The notes: generated by a model from the letters alone, not told the origin. Numbered from the stretch's first letter, positions 18,429 to 29,660 are shown. The stretch: DNA of 53,246 nucleotides from Bacteroidales bacterium (GCA_018401355.1 JAGYLD010000008.1:1-53246), one strand, 5' to 3'. Program-made: numbers and translations.

Positions 18429-18935
18429 ATGGAAAAGAAAACAGCCATTGATATTTTAAAGACTGCGATACTTCTTGAGAGAAGGGGAAAGGCATTTTAT
18501 TCAACCATTGCGGGTCAAACAGAGAATGAAAGCGTAAAAAGGATCTTTGAAATGATGTCAGAGGAAGAAGACGCACACGTAGAGTTTCTCTCCAGGCAAT
18601 TTGCTCACTATGAAAAGAATAAATCTTTTATGAAGAACGATCCTGGCAATCTGATTGAAGATGACGAAGAAGTTACAGAGATACTAACTGAAAAAATTAA
18701 AAATGAAATTTCTGCTGCCAGCTTTGAAGCTGCTGCTATTTCAGCCGCCATTGATTTTGAAAACAGGGCAATAGAGGTTTACTCAACAAGGGCAGAGGAA
18801 GCTACTGACCCGAATGAAAAGGAGCTTTATCAAATGTTGGCTGAGTGGGAAAAGGGTCATCATCATTTACTTCATAGATTAAATGAAGATTTAAAAGAAA
18901 AAGTGTGGAATGATAACAATTTCTGGCCCTTTTAA
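18429..18935 (+). CDS. Ferritin-like / rubrerythrin-family di-iron protein
   Basis: ILLERRGKAFYSTIAG...MSEEEDAHVEFLSRQF; second half AIDFENRAIEVYSTRAEEA...LAEWEKGHHHLLHRL; start moved to ATG 18429. Confidence 0.85.
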   Translation: MEKKTAIDILKTAILLERRGKAFYSTIAGQTENESVKRIFEMMSEEEDAHVEFLSRQFAHYEKNKSFMKNDPGNLIEDDEEVTEILTEKIKNEISAASFEAAAISAAIDFENRAIEVYSTRAEEATDPNEKELYQMLAEWEKGHHHLLHRLNEDLKEKVWNDNNFWPF

Positions 18936-18941
18936 TAACAT

Positions 18942-18965
18942 GCCGGTTTTTAGCCGGCTTTTATT
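18942..18965 (+). terminator. Rho-independent terminator
   Basis: GCCGG-TTTTTAG-CCGGC followed by TTTTATT, right after the ferritin-like stop codon. Confidence 0.65.
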
Positions 18966-19068
18966 ATGTCAATCTGAGTTTTGGGTATATGTTCAAAACT
19001 ACAATGATCATAATTATTTTTAGATGCCATAACATATTGTAAAATTTTGAATAATTAAGTATAAGAAG

Positions 19069-19404
19069 ATGAAAAAAATTGCTATACCAGTAGAAAACGG
19101 TTTACTATGTGCCCATTTTGGGCATGCTTCATCATTTGAAGTCTTTGAAGCAAAGGAACAAAAGATAGAAAATGAGCACAGTATAATACCTCCTCCTCAT
19201 GCGCCTGGTGTAATTCCTAAATGGTTGTCAGAACATGGAGTTACGGATGTTATTGCCGGGGGAATGGGACAAAGGGCCATCAAGATCTTTAATGATCACG
19301 GGATCAATGTATACACCGGAGCAGAGGCAAAAGGCCCAAAAGAACTAGCAGTTGATTTGCTTGAAAACAAGTTGATTGCGGGACAGAATCTTTGCGATCA
19401 CTAG
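19069..19404 (+). CDS. NifB/NifX family (dinitrogenase Fe-Mo cofactor biosynthesis-like) protein
   Basis: MKKIAIPVENGLLCAHFGHASSFEVFE...GVTDVIAGGMGQRAIKIFNDHGINVYTGA. Confidence 0.85.
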   Translation: MKKIAIPVENGLLCAHFGHASSFEVFEAKEQKIENEHSIIPPPHAPGVIPKWLSEHGVTDVIAGGMGQRAIKIFNDHGINVYTGAEAKGPKELAVDLLENKLIAGQNLCDH

Positions 19405-19491
19405 TCCAGACTCCGTTTGATAAGAAAACTTTTTCATTAACATGCAGATGTATCGAATAAAATTAAATACATTTGCAAAAAAAATTATATC

Positions 19492-20673
19492 ATGAAGAAT
19501 AAGAATTCCGGTGTAAACTCAAAATTAATTCACTCTGGTGGGTTCGAGGATCTTTTGGGAAGTGCTACAACACCGATTTATCAGACATCAACGTTTAAGT
19601 TTAAGAATGCAGATCATGGGGCAGCCTGTTTTACGGGCAAAGAGGATGGTTATATTTATACCAGAATAGGTAATCCTACCATTGAAGAACTTGAGAATGC
19701 TGTTGCAGACCTTGAGGGTGGTTTCGGGGGAATTGCCACTTCTTCAGGTATGGGGGCGATCACAACTGTATATATGGCATTTTTAGGTCAGGGAGCGCAT
19801 ATGGTTAGCCATAATGCTGTATATGGCCCGGCAAGAGGAGTCATGGAGTCATTATTTTCTAAATTCGGCGTTGAATATGATTACGTAGATACAACAGATA
19901 TAGAGAATGTAAGAAGGGCAATTAAGCCAAATACCAGGCTCATATATACAGAGACACCAGCCAATCCAACTATAGGTATCACAGATCTCAAGGCATTGGC
20001 AAAATTGGCCCACGACCATAAAATTCCTCTATGTGTGGATAATACTTTCTGTAGTCCTTATTTGCAAACCCCTCTTGACCTGGGAGCCGACATTGTACTG
20101 CATTCTATGACAAAATTTATTAACGGGCATGCAGATATTGTTGCAGGAATGCTTGTTGCTAAATCTGAAGACCACTATAAATTGCTTAGGGGAATTATGG
20201 CTAATATGGGTTGCAATATGGATCCGCATCAGGCTTTTATGACCAGGCGGGGACTCAAAACACTAGGAATACGTATTGACAGGGCGCAGGAAAACGCTAA
20301 AAAGGTTGCAGTCTTTCTTGAAGCACATCCAAAGGTTGAATGGATAAGGTATCCTGGTCTAAAATCTCATCCCCAATATGAACTTGCACAGACGCAAATG
20401 AAGGGTCCCGGAGCTATGTTGAGTTTTGAAGTGAAAGGTGGATTTGAGGCGGGAAAAGTTATGATGGACAGCGTGGAATTGGCATTGTTGGCCGTTTCAT
20501 TGGGTGGAATTGAGACATTAATTCAACATCCTGCATCCATGACTCATTCAAAAATATCCAGAGAAGCCAAGATAAAAGCCGGCATCACTGATGGACTGGT
20601 AAGATTATCTGTAGGAATTGAAGATGCAGAGGATATAATCCAGGATTTAGACCAGGCTCTTCAAAAAGTATAA
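19492..20673 (+). CDS. Cys/Met metabolism PLP-dependent enzyme (methionine gamma-lyase / cystathionine gamma-synthase-lyase family)
   Basis: TPIYQTSTFKF, YTRIGNPT, LVYTETPANPT-like block, HSMTKFINGHADIVAG (PLP lysine), LGGIETLIQHPASMTH. Confidence 0.88.
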   Translation: MKNKNSGVNSKLIHSGGFEDLLGSATTPIYQTSTFKFKNADHGAACFTGKEDGYIYTRIGNPTIEELENAVADLEGGFGGIATSSGMGAITTVYMAFLGQGAHMVSHNAVYGPARGVMESLFSKFGVEYDYVDTTDIENVRRAIKPNTRLIYTETPANPTIGITDLKALAKLAHDHKIPLCVDNTFCSPYLQTPLDLGADIVLHSMTKFINGHADIVAGMLVAKSEDHYKLLRGIMANMGCNMDPHQAFMTRRGLKTLGIRIDRAQENAKKVAVFLEAHPKVEWIRYPGLKSHPQYELAQTQMKGPGAMLSFEVKGGFEAGKVMMDSVELALLAVSLGGIETLIQHPASMTHSKISREAKIKAGITDGLVRLSVGIEDAEDIIQDLDQALQKV

Positions 20674-20790
20674 CAATGGATTGTTGATATTTTATTCAAA
20701 AAAATCTGGTTCGTAGGTATTCTTTATATTATTTTGTAATCCTTGTCAAAGCTGTTTGGCAAATTATCTGCATATTCAGGATATACGATA

Positions 20791-23077
20791 ATGAGGGTTG
20801 CATTAACCATATATGTTATAATCGTCCTGGTACTTTGTACGAATGTTCTGTTTTCGCAGAAGGTTGGAGTTGTCTTGAGTGGGGGAGGAGCAAAAGGAGT
20901 TGTTCATGTTGGCGTTCTCAGGGCGATTGAAGAAATTGGGATCCCCATAGATTATATTACAGGTACTTCAATGGGAGCAATTGTTGGCGGCTTATACGCC
21001 AGTGGTTATAGCCCTGAAGAGATTGAGGCAATCATGGTGTCAGAAGATTTCAAACGCTGGGCTTCAGGCGAAATTGAAAAACAATACATCTTTTATTTTA
21101 AAGAAGACCGGCAGGATGCTTCCTGGGTTAATGTACGTTTTGATTATGATGGCAGTTCAAGGAAACTGAAGTCAAAGTTTCCCACGAATATCATCGCTCC
21201 CATTGAAATGGATTATCAATTCATGGAGCTTTTTGGGAGTGCCAGTGCGGTTGCCAATTATGATTTTGATAGCTTATTCGTGCCTTTTCGATGTGTTGCT
21301 GCGGATATAGAAAATACAGAGGTTGTTGTCCTTGGTGAAGGTCAACTGGGTACTGCAGTCAGAACATCTATGACCTTTCCGTTTTTCTTCAAACCTATAA
21401 AAATCAATAATAAATTGCTTTTCGATGGGGGATTATACAATAATTTTCCTGCCGATATTATGGTGGAAAATTTTCATCCGGACATCATTATCGGGAGCAA
21501 GGCCGCAGGAAATTATGGGGCGCCAAGACAAGATGATATCCTGTCTCAGATTCAGAATATGTTGGTGACAAAGACCGATTATAATATGAAAAATGACAGC
21601 GGTTTCCTCATCGAGCACAATCTGGGAAAAGTAAATATCGTCGATTTTAGCAGAACACAGGAATTTATCGATAGTGGTTATGTGATTACTATGCGAAAAA
21701 GGGAAAACATAGAAAGCCTAATCAAAAAACGAATATCATCTGAAGAACAAGATGTGAAGCGAACAAGATTTTCTTTAAAAAAACCCAATTTCCTGGTTGA
21801 TTCAATTATTATTTCAGGCCTGAATAAAGCCCAGGCAAAGTATGTCAGCAAATTGCTCAAGCAAAAGGAAGAAATAGTTACTTTGGAAGAAATTAAATCT
21901 GAATATTTTAATTTAATTGCAGACGACAAAATTAGTTATATTTTTCCAGAGCTCTTTTATAATCCAGTTACAGGATTATACAACCTCCATCTTGATATGA
22001 AGCCCGCAGAAAAGTTCAAGATAAGCTTTGGTGGGAGCCTTGGTTCTTCTATCGCCAACGAAGCATTTATTCAATTGGACTTTAAACATTTGGGTTATCA
22101 GGCCTATAATCCATCAGTGAATGTTTATTTTGGAAGGTTTTATTCTTCGGTTGAGGCAAAGACCAGGATAGATTTTTCCACCAGCAAGCCATTTATGATT
22201 GATGGTGGTTTTACATATAACCACCGTGACTATTTTAAGAATAGTGTACGTTTCTATGAAGATCCGACCCCATCCTATTTGCTTGAAAATGAAAGTATGT
22301 TCTGGCTGGATGCCGGAATACCGGTGGGAAATACAGGAAAACTGATCGGTGGTGGAGAAATTGTAAGAATGAAAGAGGAGTATTACCAAACAAATTACTT
22401 TACACGTATTGATACCGCAGATATCACATATTTTGATTTTGTCTCCCCCTATTTACAACTTGAATACAACTCATTGAATTATAAGCAGTTTGCAAATAGT
22501 GGTGCGAAGTTCCTGCTTGCGTTCAACATTCCGCTGCATTGCCCAGGTTTCAACTTCCATTGATAGAAATGAATTTGAAAAATTCCACCAGTGGATTCAA
22601 TTCCGTATGGTTTGGGATGATTATTTTGAAAGATTGGGCCCGGTAAAGTTTGGTTTCTATTCTGAACTTCAAATGTCCAATCAACCTTTATTAAACAATT
22701 ATACTTCAACCATACTGCTTTCCCCGGCTTTTCAACCAATTCCTGAAAGTAAGGTGCTTTTTTTGCCGAAGTACAGGTCACATAATTACCTTGCCGTTGG
22801 GCTAAAAACAATTTTCAACTTTACAAATAAAACAGATTTTCGTTTAGAGGGTTATTTATTCCAGCCATACAGGGAGCTTAGACAATTGCCTGACCAGTCT
22901 GTAGAATATGGCAAGCCTTTTTCAAACCGTTCTTTTATGGGGTCAGGATCATTGGTATGGCAAAGCCCGCTTGGACCATTGAGTTTCAGCCTCAATTACT
23001 ATGATCGCGCAAATGACAAGCTTACCCTATTCCTGAATTTTGGATACATAATATTTAACAGATCCTCTTTGGATTAA
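20791..23077 (+). pseudogene. Patatin-like phospholipase with C-terminal BamA-like barrel, split by a frameshift near 22531
   Basis: VGVVLSGGGAKGVVHVGVLRAIEE, GTSMGAIVGGLYASG, FDGGLYNNFP; ORF ends at 22563 but the barrel continues in ORF 22490..23077 (STSIDRNEFEKFHQWIQFRMVWDDYF...FGYIIFN). Start at ATG 20791 follows a signal-peptide-like segment. Confidence 0.85.
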
Positions 23078-23230
23078 ATATTGGTCTTTGTTGAACATGC
23101 GATTTGTTATGTTTACAAGTAATTAAATTTTTATGATTATAAATTATTGCTATTTTTGCACTCCATTTAAAAAGAGCATCTTTCAAGTCTTTCATTAGAC
23201 ATATTTTTAGCATTTTTGATAATTATTCAA

Positions 23231-25318
23231 ATGGATAACAAAGACCAACTCAATCAAAAACCCGGTGAAGGGGAAACCCCGAGGGTGGAGAATTCTTTAC
23301 CTGAAGATAAATTGAACGATCAAAAAAAGGTTGAATCAGAAAAGGAAGTTGTTCCGTCAATCGAAACTTCCGAAGACAGCCCCCCCAAAGAGGTTGAGAA
23401 ATCAAGTCAAAAGGAAGGTTCTGACATAGAAAAGGATGAAGGTTCTGAGGAATTGTCGAGTACCATCGTAGAGATCAGCGAATATGAGGCTTCACAAGGC
23501 TATCGGTTAGATGCTGATTTTAGAGATGAATCCGGAGATGAAGAAGATGAGGGGGAAGATAATGAAGAAGATGAACCGGTGGATGAGCAAACGACCCTGG
23601 AGGAATTATCAGGGTTGACAAGAGCGGAATTGGCAGATAACCTTGGTGAGCTAGTAAAAGAAAGTAGTATTTCGAAGATAAAGAATCAGGTAGCTTTGAT
23701 CAAGGTTGTTTTTTTAAGGAAAAACAAGGAGGAAAAGAACAGGTTATATGAAGAGTTTTTAAAAGAAGGTGGAAATAAAGAAGAGTTTAAACCTGTCGAT
23801 GATCCGATTGAAGTAAGGTTCAATGAAGCATTTAATGTTTACAAAGAGAATAAGAAACTATATGTAGAAAACCAGGAAAAAATCAAAAAAGAGAACCTGG
23901 AACTGAAAAAAGATATCCTTGAAAAGCTGAGGGAGCTTATTAATTCAGAGGAAACTCTGAAGAAGACATACGATGAGTTCAAAGCATTACAAGCGCAATG
24001 GAAAGAGATTGGGATGGTGCCCGCAGGAGAAGTTTCCAATTTATGGCAATCTTATCATTTTCTTGTTGAAAAGTTTTTCGACAAAGTGAAGATCAACAAT
24101 GAATTAAGAGACCTTGACCTAAAGAAAAACCTGGAGCAGAAAATTGAGCTTTGTGAAAGGGCTGAAGAGCTACTGCTTGAAACATCCATAATAAAATCCT
24201 TCAAGCAACTTCAAAAATACCATGAAGAATGGAAAGAGATTGGACCTGTGCCTATTGACAAGCGAGAGGAGATCTGGGAAAGGTTCAAGAATACCACAGA
24301 TAATATAAATCAGAGGAGGAAGGAATTTTACGAAAAACTTCATGAAGACCAGGAAAAGAACCTTTTGGCTAAACGAGCCCTTTGTGAGAAGATTGAAATC
24401 GTTCTTACGGAAGAACCTTCCAATATGAGAGAATGGCAGGCGAAGACCAATGAGATTAATGAGCTTTTTAAGTTATGGAAGAGCATTGGCAGGGCTCCGA
24501 AGAAGCATAATGATGAGGTCTGGAATAGATTTAGAACTTCCTTAAATACGTTTTTCGATAATAAAAAGGAATATTTGAATTCCATAAAACATGAACAACT
24601 TAACAATTATAATCTTAAGTTGGATTTGTGTGTGCAGGCAGAGAATATCAAGGATAGTTCGGAATGGAAACAAACTACACAGGAACTGATAGGCCTCCAA
24701 AAAGAATGGAAAAAAATTGGTCCGGTTCCTAAAAAGCATTCCGATAAGATATGGAAGCGGTTTCGGGCGGCATGTGATGATTTCTTCAATAGAAAGTCCG
24801 AATATTTTAAAAATATCCATGAAAAAGAGGAAGATAATCTGAATTTGAAGAAAGAACTGGTTGAAAAGGTCAAAAGTCACAAATATGCTGATGATAAGGC
24901 TGAAAACCTCAAAGTGATAAAGGATTATCAGCGACAATTCATGGAAGTAGGCTTCGTTCCGATTAAAGAAAAGGATAAAGTAAATAAACAATTTCGGGAA
25001 GCTGTTAATGAACAACTTGAGCAATTAAAGATAAGCGCAGTAGAACTTGATGTTGCAGGTTACCGAAATAAGGTTGATACCTTAAAAGAAGCTCCTGAAG
25101 GAAACAGAACTTTAAAAAAAGAACTAGGATCTCTATCCAACAGGATAAATAAATTGAGGGAAGATATTTTATTATGGGAAAACAACATTGGATTCCTGGC
25201 CAATTCTAAAAAAGCTGATGTGCTTAGAGAAGAGTTTGAAAAGAAAATTCAAAAGGCTAAAGAAGACCTGGCGTTGTTAGAGGCAAAAAAGAAATATCTT
25301 GAGAATAATACCAAGTAG
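23231..25318 (+). CDS. DUF349 repeat protein with acidic N-terminal tail
   Basis: Recurring L..W..IG.VP......W.RF....D.F...K.E unit (for example WKEIGPVPIDKREEIWERFKNTTD; WKKIGPVPKKHSDKIWKRFRAACDDFFNRKSEYF); E/D-rich first ~130 residues. Confidence 0.9.
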   Translation: MDNKDQLNQKPGEGETPRVENSLPEDKLNDQKKVESEKEVVPSIETSEDSPPKEVEKSSQKEGSDIEKDEGSEELSSTIVEISEYEASQGYRLDADFRDESGDEEDEGEDNEEDEPVDEQTTLEELSGLTRAELADNLGELVKESSISKIKNQVALIKVVFLRKNKEEKNRLYEEFLKEGGNKEEFKPVDDPIEVRFNEAFNVYKENKKLYVENQEKIKKENLELKKDILEKLRELINSEETLKKTYDEFKALQAQWKEIGMVPAGEVSNLWQSYHFLVEKFFDKVKINNELRDLDLKKNLEQKIELCERAEELLLETSIIKSFKQLQKYHEEWKEIGPVPIDKREEIWERFKNTTDNINQRRKEFYEKLHEDQEKNLLAKRALCEKIEIVLTEEPSNMREWQAKTNEINELFKLWKSIGRAPKKHNDEVWNRFRTSLNTFFDNKKEYLNSIKHEQLNNYNLKLDLCVQAENIKDSSEWKQTTQELIGLQKEWKKIGPVPKKHSDKIWKRFRAACDDFFNRKSEYFKNIHEKEEDNLNLKKELVEKVKSHKYADDKAENLKVIKDYQRQFMEVGFVPIKEKDKVNKQFREAVNEQLEQLKISAVELDVAGYRNKVDTLKEAPEGNRTLKKELGSLSNRINKLREDILLWENNIGFLANSKKADVLREEFEKKIQKAKEDLALLEAKKKYLENNTK

Positions 25319-25460
25319 TTTTTCTGACTCAATTTTTATTTCTGAAAATTATTATCTCCATTATTGACAAATGAATTATTTGTTTATATTTTCACTTGAA
25401 ATTTGGGATGATTTATAACAAAAATTCTCTTTGTCATAATTTTGAGATAAATGAATTTAT

Positions 25461-26546
25461 ATGCCAGGTAATTCCATTGGTAGAGTTTTGCGTCTTACAA
25501 CGTTTGGAGAATCACATGGACCTGCTGTTGGAGGAGTCCTCGAAGGTTTTCCTTCAAGTATCCATATTAATAAGGAGAATATTCAGGAACGGCTGAAAAG
25601 ACGTTATCCGGAAAGCCTGCCTGGTAAAACATCAAGAAATGAAGAAGATCAGATCGAATGGCTTTCCGGAATAGAAGATAATTGTTCCACAGGAGGTCCC
25701 ATTGCATTCCTTGTTAAGAACCACAATACAAGATCCTCTGATTATAAAAACCTTGAAGACGTATTCAGACCATCACATGCTGATTACTCCAATTATATGA
25801 AATATGGTTTGCAGGTTAAGTCAGGCGGAGGCAGGTCTTCCGGGAGGGAGACCGTTGCAAGAATAGTCGGTGGAGAATTGGCAAGACTACTGCTTATTGC
25901 ATCAGATATTTGTGTGTTTGCTTATGTTATCAGAATAGGTATGACAGGCATAAACAGGGAAAAATTGCAAATTGACCAGGCAATAATAGATAAATCACCG
26001 GTTTATTGTCCTTCTGAGGTTTCTTCCATTGAAATGATGGATGAGATCATTAGGGCAAAGAAGAACAATGATACCCTCGGGGGCGTCATTGAAATTGTTG
26101 TAAAAAATATGGTGCCAGGGATAGGAGAACCCGTATTTGGAAAACTGAATGCCGAGCTTGGAAAAGCTCTGTTGAGCATTCCCTCCGCAAAGGGAATTGA
26201 ATTTGGATTGGGCTTCAGTTCTGCAACTTACCCGGGTTCTCAATACAATGATCAATTTACGGGAGGAAAACAAAGTGGGTTGACGAAGACCAATCATGAT
26301 GGGGGAATTCAGGGTGGCATAAGTAATGGCAATGATATTGTATTAAGGATTGCCTTTAAACCGTTACCATCAATCGGCATTACACAAAACACTATCACTT
26401 CTTCGGGTATTGCCAAAGAGATAAAAATCAAAGGCCGACATGATGTGTGTGCAGTGCCGAGAATTGTTCCGGTTGCTGAAGCTATGGCCAGTCTTGTATT
26501 GGCAGATCAAATCATTTTACAAGGAATTCACAAACAATTCCTGTAA
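25461..26546 (+). CDS. aroC: Chorismate synthase
   Basis: GNSIGRVLRLTTFGESHGPAVGGVLEGFPS; RPSHADYSNYMKYG; GGGRSSGRETVARIVGGELA; RHDVCAVPRIVPVAEAM. Confidence 0.97.
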   Translation: MPGNSIGRVLRLTTFGESHGPAVGGVLEGFPSSIHINKENIQERLKRRYPESLPGKTSRNEEDQIEWLSGIEDNCSTGGPIAFLVKNHNTRSSDYKNLEDVFRPSHADYSNYMKYGLQVKSGGGRSSGRETVARIVGGELARLLLIASDICVFAYVIRIGMTGINREKLQIDQAIIDKSPVYCPSEVSSIEMMDEIIRAKKNNDTLGGVIEIVVKNMVPGIGEPVFGKLNAELGKALLSIPSAKGIEFGLGFSSATYPGSQYNDQFTGGKQSGLTKTNHDGGIQGGISNGNDIVLRIAFKPLPSIGITQNTITSSGIAKEIKIKGRHDVCAVPRIVPVAEAMASLVLADQIILQGIHKQFL

Positions 26547-26584
26547 AATCATTGTTTATATATAAACATTAAATATTTTGTCAT

Positions 26585-29470
26585 ATGAGCAAAAAGCGCA
26601 ATCTTTTTTGGAAGTTCTTCAGGATCATTGCTACCCTGATTCTAATCCTGGTAGTAGCTATTGCTGTTATACCTGTTATTTTTAAAGGACAAATATTGGA
26701 AAGAGTTAAACAGGAAATCAATAAGCAAGTTGAAGCAAAAGTTGATTTCATGGATTTTGGCGTTAATCTGATCAATCATTTTCCAAATCTCACCGTAAGT
26801 ATGGAGGATTTATCTGTTGAAGGAGTTGATGAATTTGAAGGTGATACCCTTGCCTCGATCAAATCCCTGTCGGCTGTTGTTGATTTGGTAAGTGTTTTTA
26901 AAGGGGATGCATACCTTGTTAAGAGTATTCTTGTGACTAATCCCAAAGCCTCATTAATAATAAATGAGGATGAAAAGCCGAATTGGGAAATTCTTCCTCA
27001 TGATACAACAGCTGATGTTGGCTCCGCTCAAAAAGAAGCTGAAGGTGATGCTTCATTTAAAATTGCCTTGAAAAAGTTTACGATCAAAGATGCTAATATC
27101 CTGTACCAGGATGTTCCCGGGAATACATTATTGAAAATCAAAGGTTTAAACCATACACTTTCCGGAGATATTTCTGCCGACCGTTCTGTATTAAAAACAA
27201 ATTCGACCATTGAAAGTTTATCTTTTGAGCAGGATGGTATTAGTTATTTGTATAAAACCATCCTTGAATTTGAAGCCGATTTTGATGCTGATATCAAAAA
27301 CTCAATATATAAATTCGAAAAAAACAGGGTCAAGCTAAATGCATTGATCCTCGAGTTTAACGGCAGTGTGGCAATGGCTGGTGATGACCTGAATATCCTT
27401 GTGACATTTAATGCCCCGAAGAATACCTTCAATAATGTTTTGTCACTCATTCCTGCAATTTTCATGAAAGATTTCGAAGATATTAAAACCAACGGGACTT
27501 TCTCCTTAAATGGTTATGTAAAAGGGTTATACAATGAACAGAATATTCCATCATTTGGAGTTGACCTGAAGGTTGATGATGGTATGTTTAAATATCCGGA
27601 TCTTCCCAATTCGGTTGAAAACATTGTGGTCAGAACCACCATCGATAACAAAGGTGGTGATATTGATAATACTATAATTGACATTAGCAAATTCAGTTTT
27701 TCAATGATTGATAATCCTTTTGATGTGAACATGGTTGTCAAAACTCCTGTTTCTGATCCGTATATCAGGGGAAAAATTGATGGTGTTTTAGACCTTGCAT
27801 CCATTCAGAAGGTCTATCCTTTATCTGATAACGAAAGTATGGAAGGTGTTCTTAATTTAAATGTTGCGCTGGAGGGTCATTTATCAACGATAGAAAAGGA
27901 AGAATATGATAAATTTAAGGCTATGGGGTCTTTCCTGGTAGAAGGGCTAAATTATCATATGAAAGGATATTCCGAGCCAATCATTGTATCACTTGCGCAA
28001 TTGAACTTTTCACCTGAATATCTAGATCTTGTAGGTCTGGATTTTAAATATGCTTCCACTGACATAAAGGCATCAGGAAAAATAGAAAATTACATTTCAT
28101 ACATAATTGGAGATGGTACATTGAAAGGAAATTTAAAGACCCAATCCCGAAACGTTAATGTTAACGACTTTATGGAAGGTACACTTGATGAAGAGGAAGA
28201 AGCAGTACCAGTGCAAGAAGAGGCTGATCCTGTTGAAGTTTCTGTATTTAAAGTTCCGGCTAAAATTGATTTTGAGCTTAATTCCGCATTTGATGAGTTA
28301 ATGTATGACAACATACTCATGAAAGATGTTAAAGGCAAAGTGATAGTTAATGATCAGAAGGTCTGGATGAAAGGTTTAAGAGGTAAATTGTTCAATGGCA
28401 ATATTGCTATAAATGGTAGTTATGATTCAAAAGACAAAGAGAAACCGGTTGTTGATTTGGAGCTGGATATTAATGGTCTGAACATTCAACAAGCTGCTGA
28501 AACCTTCACAATAATGAAAAAGTATGCTCCGATTGCAAGGCATACCATTGGTGAGTTTTCTTCTAAATTTAGTTTCAACACCGTGTTGGGTGAAAACATG
28601 ATGCCGGATTGGACAACTTTAGCGGGATCTGGTTTAATATATACTAGCCGGATATCCATTGAAAACGTAAATACATTAAATAAACTTTCAGATGTCTTAA
28701 AAACGGATAAGTTTAGAAAACTTGATTTGAATGCCATAAAAATGTATTTTGAAATTGTCGATGGAAAGGTTAATGTGAAGCCTTTTGATCTTAAAATGAA
28801 GGACATGAAAGCAACGCTCAGTGGATGGACGGCAGTAGACCAGACAATTAATTATAAGATGGATATGGAGATTCCCCGAAATGTGATGGGAACTCAGGCA
28901 AATGACGTGTTGGAAGGTCTTGTTAGCAAGGCCAACCAACAAGGTGCAAATTTTTCACTTGGTGAAACAATAAATCTTGATGTTTTTATCGGAGGCACTT
29001 TAACAGATCCCTCAGTAAAGACAGGTTTGGCGAAGGGTGAAGGAAATGTAGTTAATAATATTAAAAAGAATATTCAGGAGGAGTTGGATAAACAGAAAGA
29101 AGAATTGGAGAAAAAGGCAAAAGAAGAAGCGCAAGAAATTCTTGATGATGCTAACAAAAAGGCCAAGGAAATCCTCACACAAGCTCAAAAGCAAGCGGAT
29201 CAAATAAAAAAATCAGCCAGAGATGCTGCACAAGAGGGCAGGGAAGAAGCTGAAAAACAAGCTAAGAAGCTACTGGAGGAAGCCAAGAAGAAAGGAACTC
29301 TTGCCGAGATAGCTGCTAAAAAAACTACAGATGAACTTAAGAAAGAGGCCAACAATAAGGCCGATCAAATGGTTCAGGAAGCTGATAAACAGGCTGATAT
29401 TATTATAAAAAAAGCCAGGCAGGAAGCTGCAAAAATAAAGCAGGATGCCCAGAACAAAATTAGCAAATAG
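26585..29470 (+). CDS. AsmA family protein with long C-terminal coiled-coil tail
   Basis: Single N-terminal TM, AsmA-like LINHFPNLTVSMEDLSVEG, AGSGLIYTSRISIENVNTLNKLSDVLK; last ~140 residues are A/K/E/Q-rich helical repeats. Confidence 0.85.
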   Translation: MSKKRNLFWKFFRIIATLILILVVAIAVIPVIFKGQILERVKQEINKQVEAKVDFMDFGVNLINHFPNLTVSMEDLSVEGVDEFEGDTLASIKSLSAVVDLVSVFKGDAYLVKSILVTNPKASLIINEDEKPNWEILPHDTTADVGSAQKEAEGDASFKIALKKFTIKDANILYQDVPGNTLLKIKGLNHTLSGDISADRSVLKTNSTIESLSFEQDGISYLYKTILEFEADFDADIKNSIYKFEKNRVKLNALILEFNGSVAMAGDDLNILVTFNAPKNTFNNVLSLIPAIFMKDFEDIKTNGTFSLNGYVKGLYNEQNIPSFGVDLKVDDGMFKYPDLPNSVENIVVRTTIDNKGGDIDNTIIDISKFSFSMIDNPFDVNMVVKTPVSDPYIRGKIDGVLDLASIQKVYPLSDNESMEGVLNLNVALEGHLSTIEKEEYDKFKAMGSFLVEGLNYHMKGYSEPIIVSLAQLNFSPEYLDLVGLDFKYASTDIKASGKIENYISYIIGDGTLKGNLKTQSRNVNVNDFMEGTLDEEEEAVPVQEEADPVEVSVFKVPAKIDFELNSAFDELMYDNILMKDVKGKVIVNDQKVWMKGLRGKLFNGNIAINGSYDSKDKEKPVVDLELDINGLNIQQAAETFTIMKKYAPIARHTIGEFSSKFSFNTVLGENMMPDWTTLAGSGLIYTSRISIENVNTLNKLSDVLKTDKFRKLDLNAIKMYFEIVDGKVNVKPFDLKMKDMKATLSGWTAVDQTINYKMDMEIPRNVMGTQANDVLEGLVSKANQQGANFSLGETINLDVFIGGTLTDPSVKTGLAKGEGNVVNNIKKNIQEELDKQKEELEKKAKEEAQEILDDANKKAKEILTQAQKQADQIKKSARDAAQEGREEAEKQAKKLLEEAKKKGTLAEIAAKKTTDELKKEANNKADQMVQEADKQADIIIKKARQEAAKIKQDAQNKISK

Positions 29471-29620
29471 GGTTTAGAAATTACGTGATGGCAGGGGTAT
29501 AATCCTGTGACAAAAGAATAACATAGGTCTTTTCTGAGAGTTCCGGTCTATTGCAATCGGCAAACAGCAATACAATAATAATTGTGGCTAAAAATGCTAT
29601 TTTATATTTGGTTATTTAAT

Positions 29621-29660
29621 AAAAAAAATCCCCTTACCAATATGGTAAAGGGGATTTTTT
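29621..29660. terminator. Bidirectional Rho-independent terminator
   Basis: AAAAAAAATCCCCTTACCAATATGGTAAAGGGGATTTTTT; sits just after the TonB-dependent receptor stop on the minus strand. Confidence 0.85.

Noticed and set aside
24542-25024. 160-aa minus-strand ORF inside the DUF349 gene
   Set aside because: F/L/I-rich antisense translation of a K/E-rich coiled-coil gene; expected artefact.
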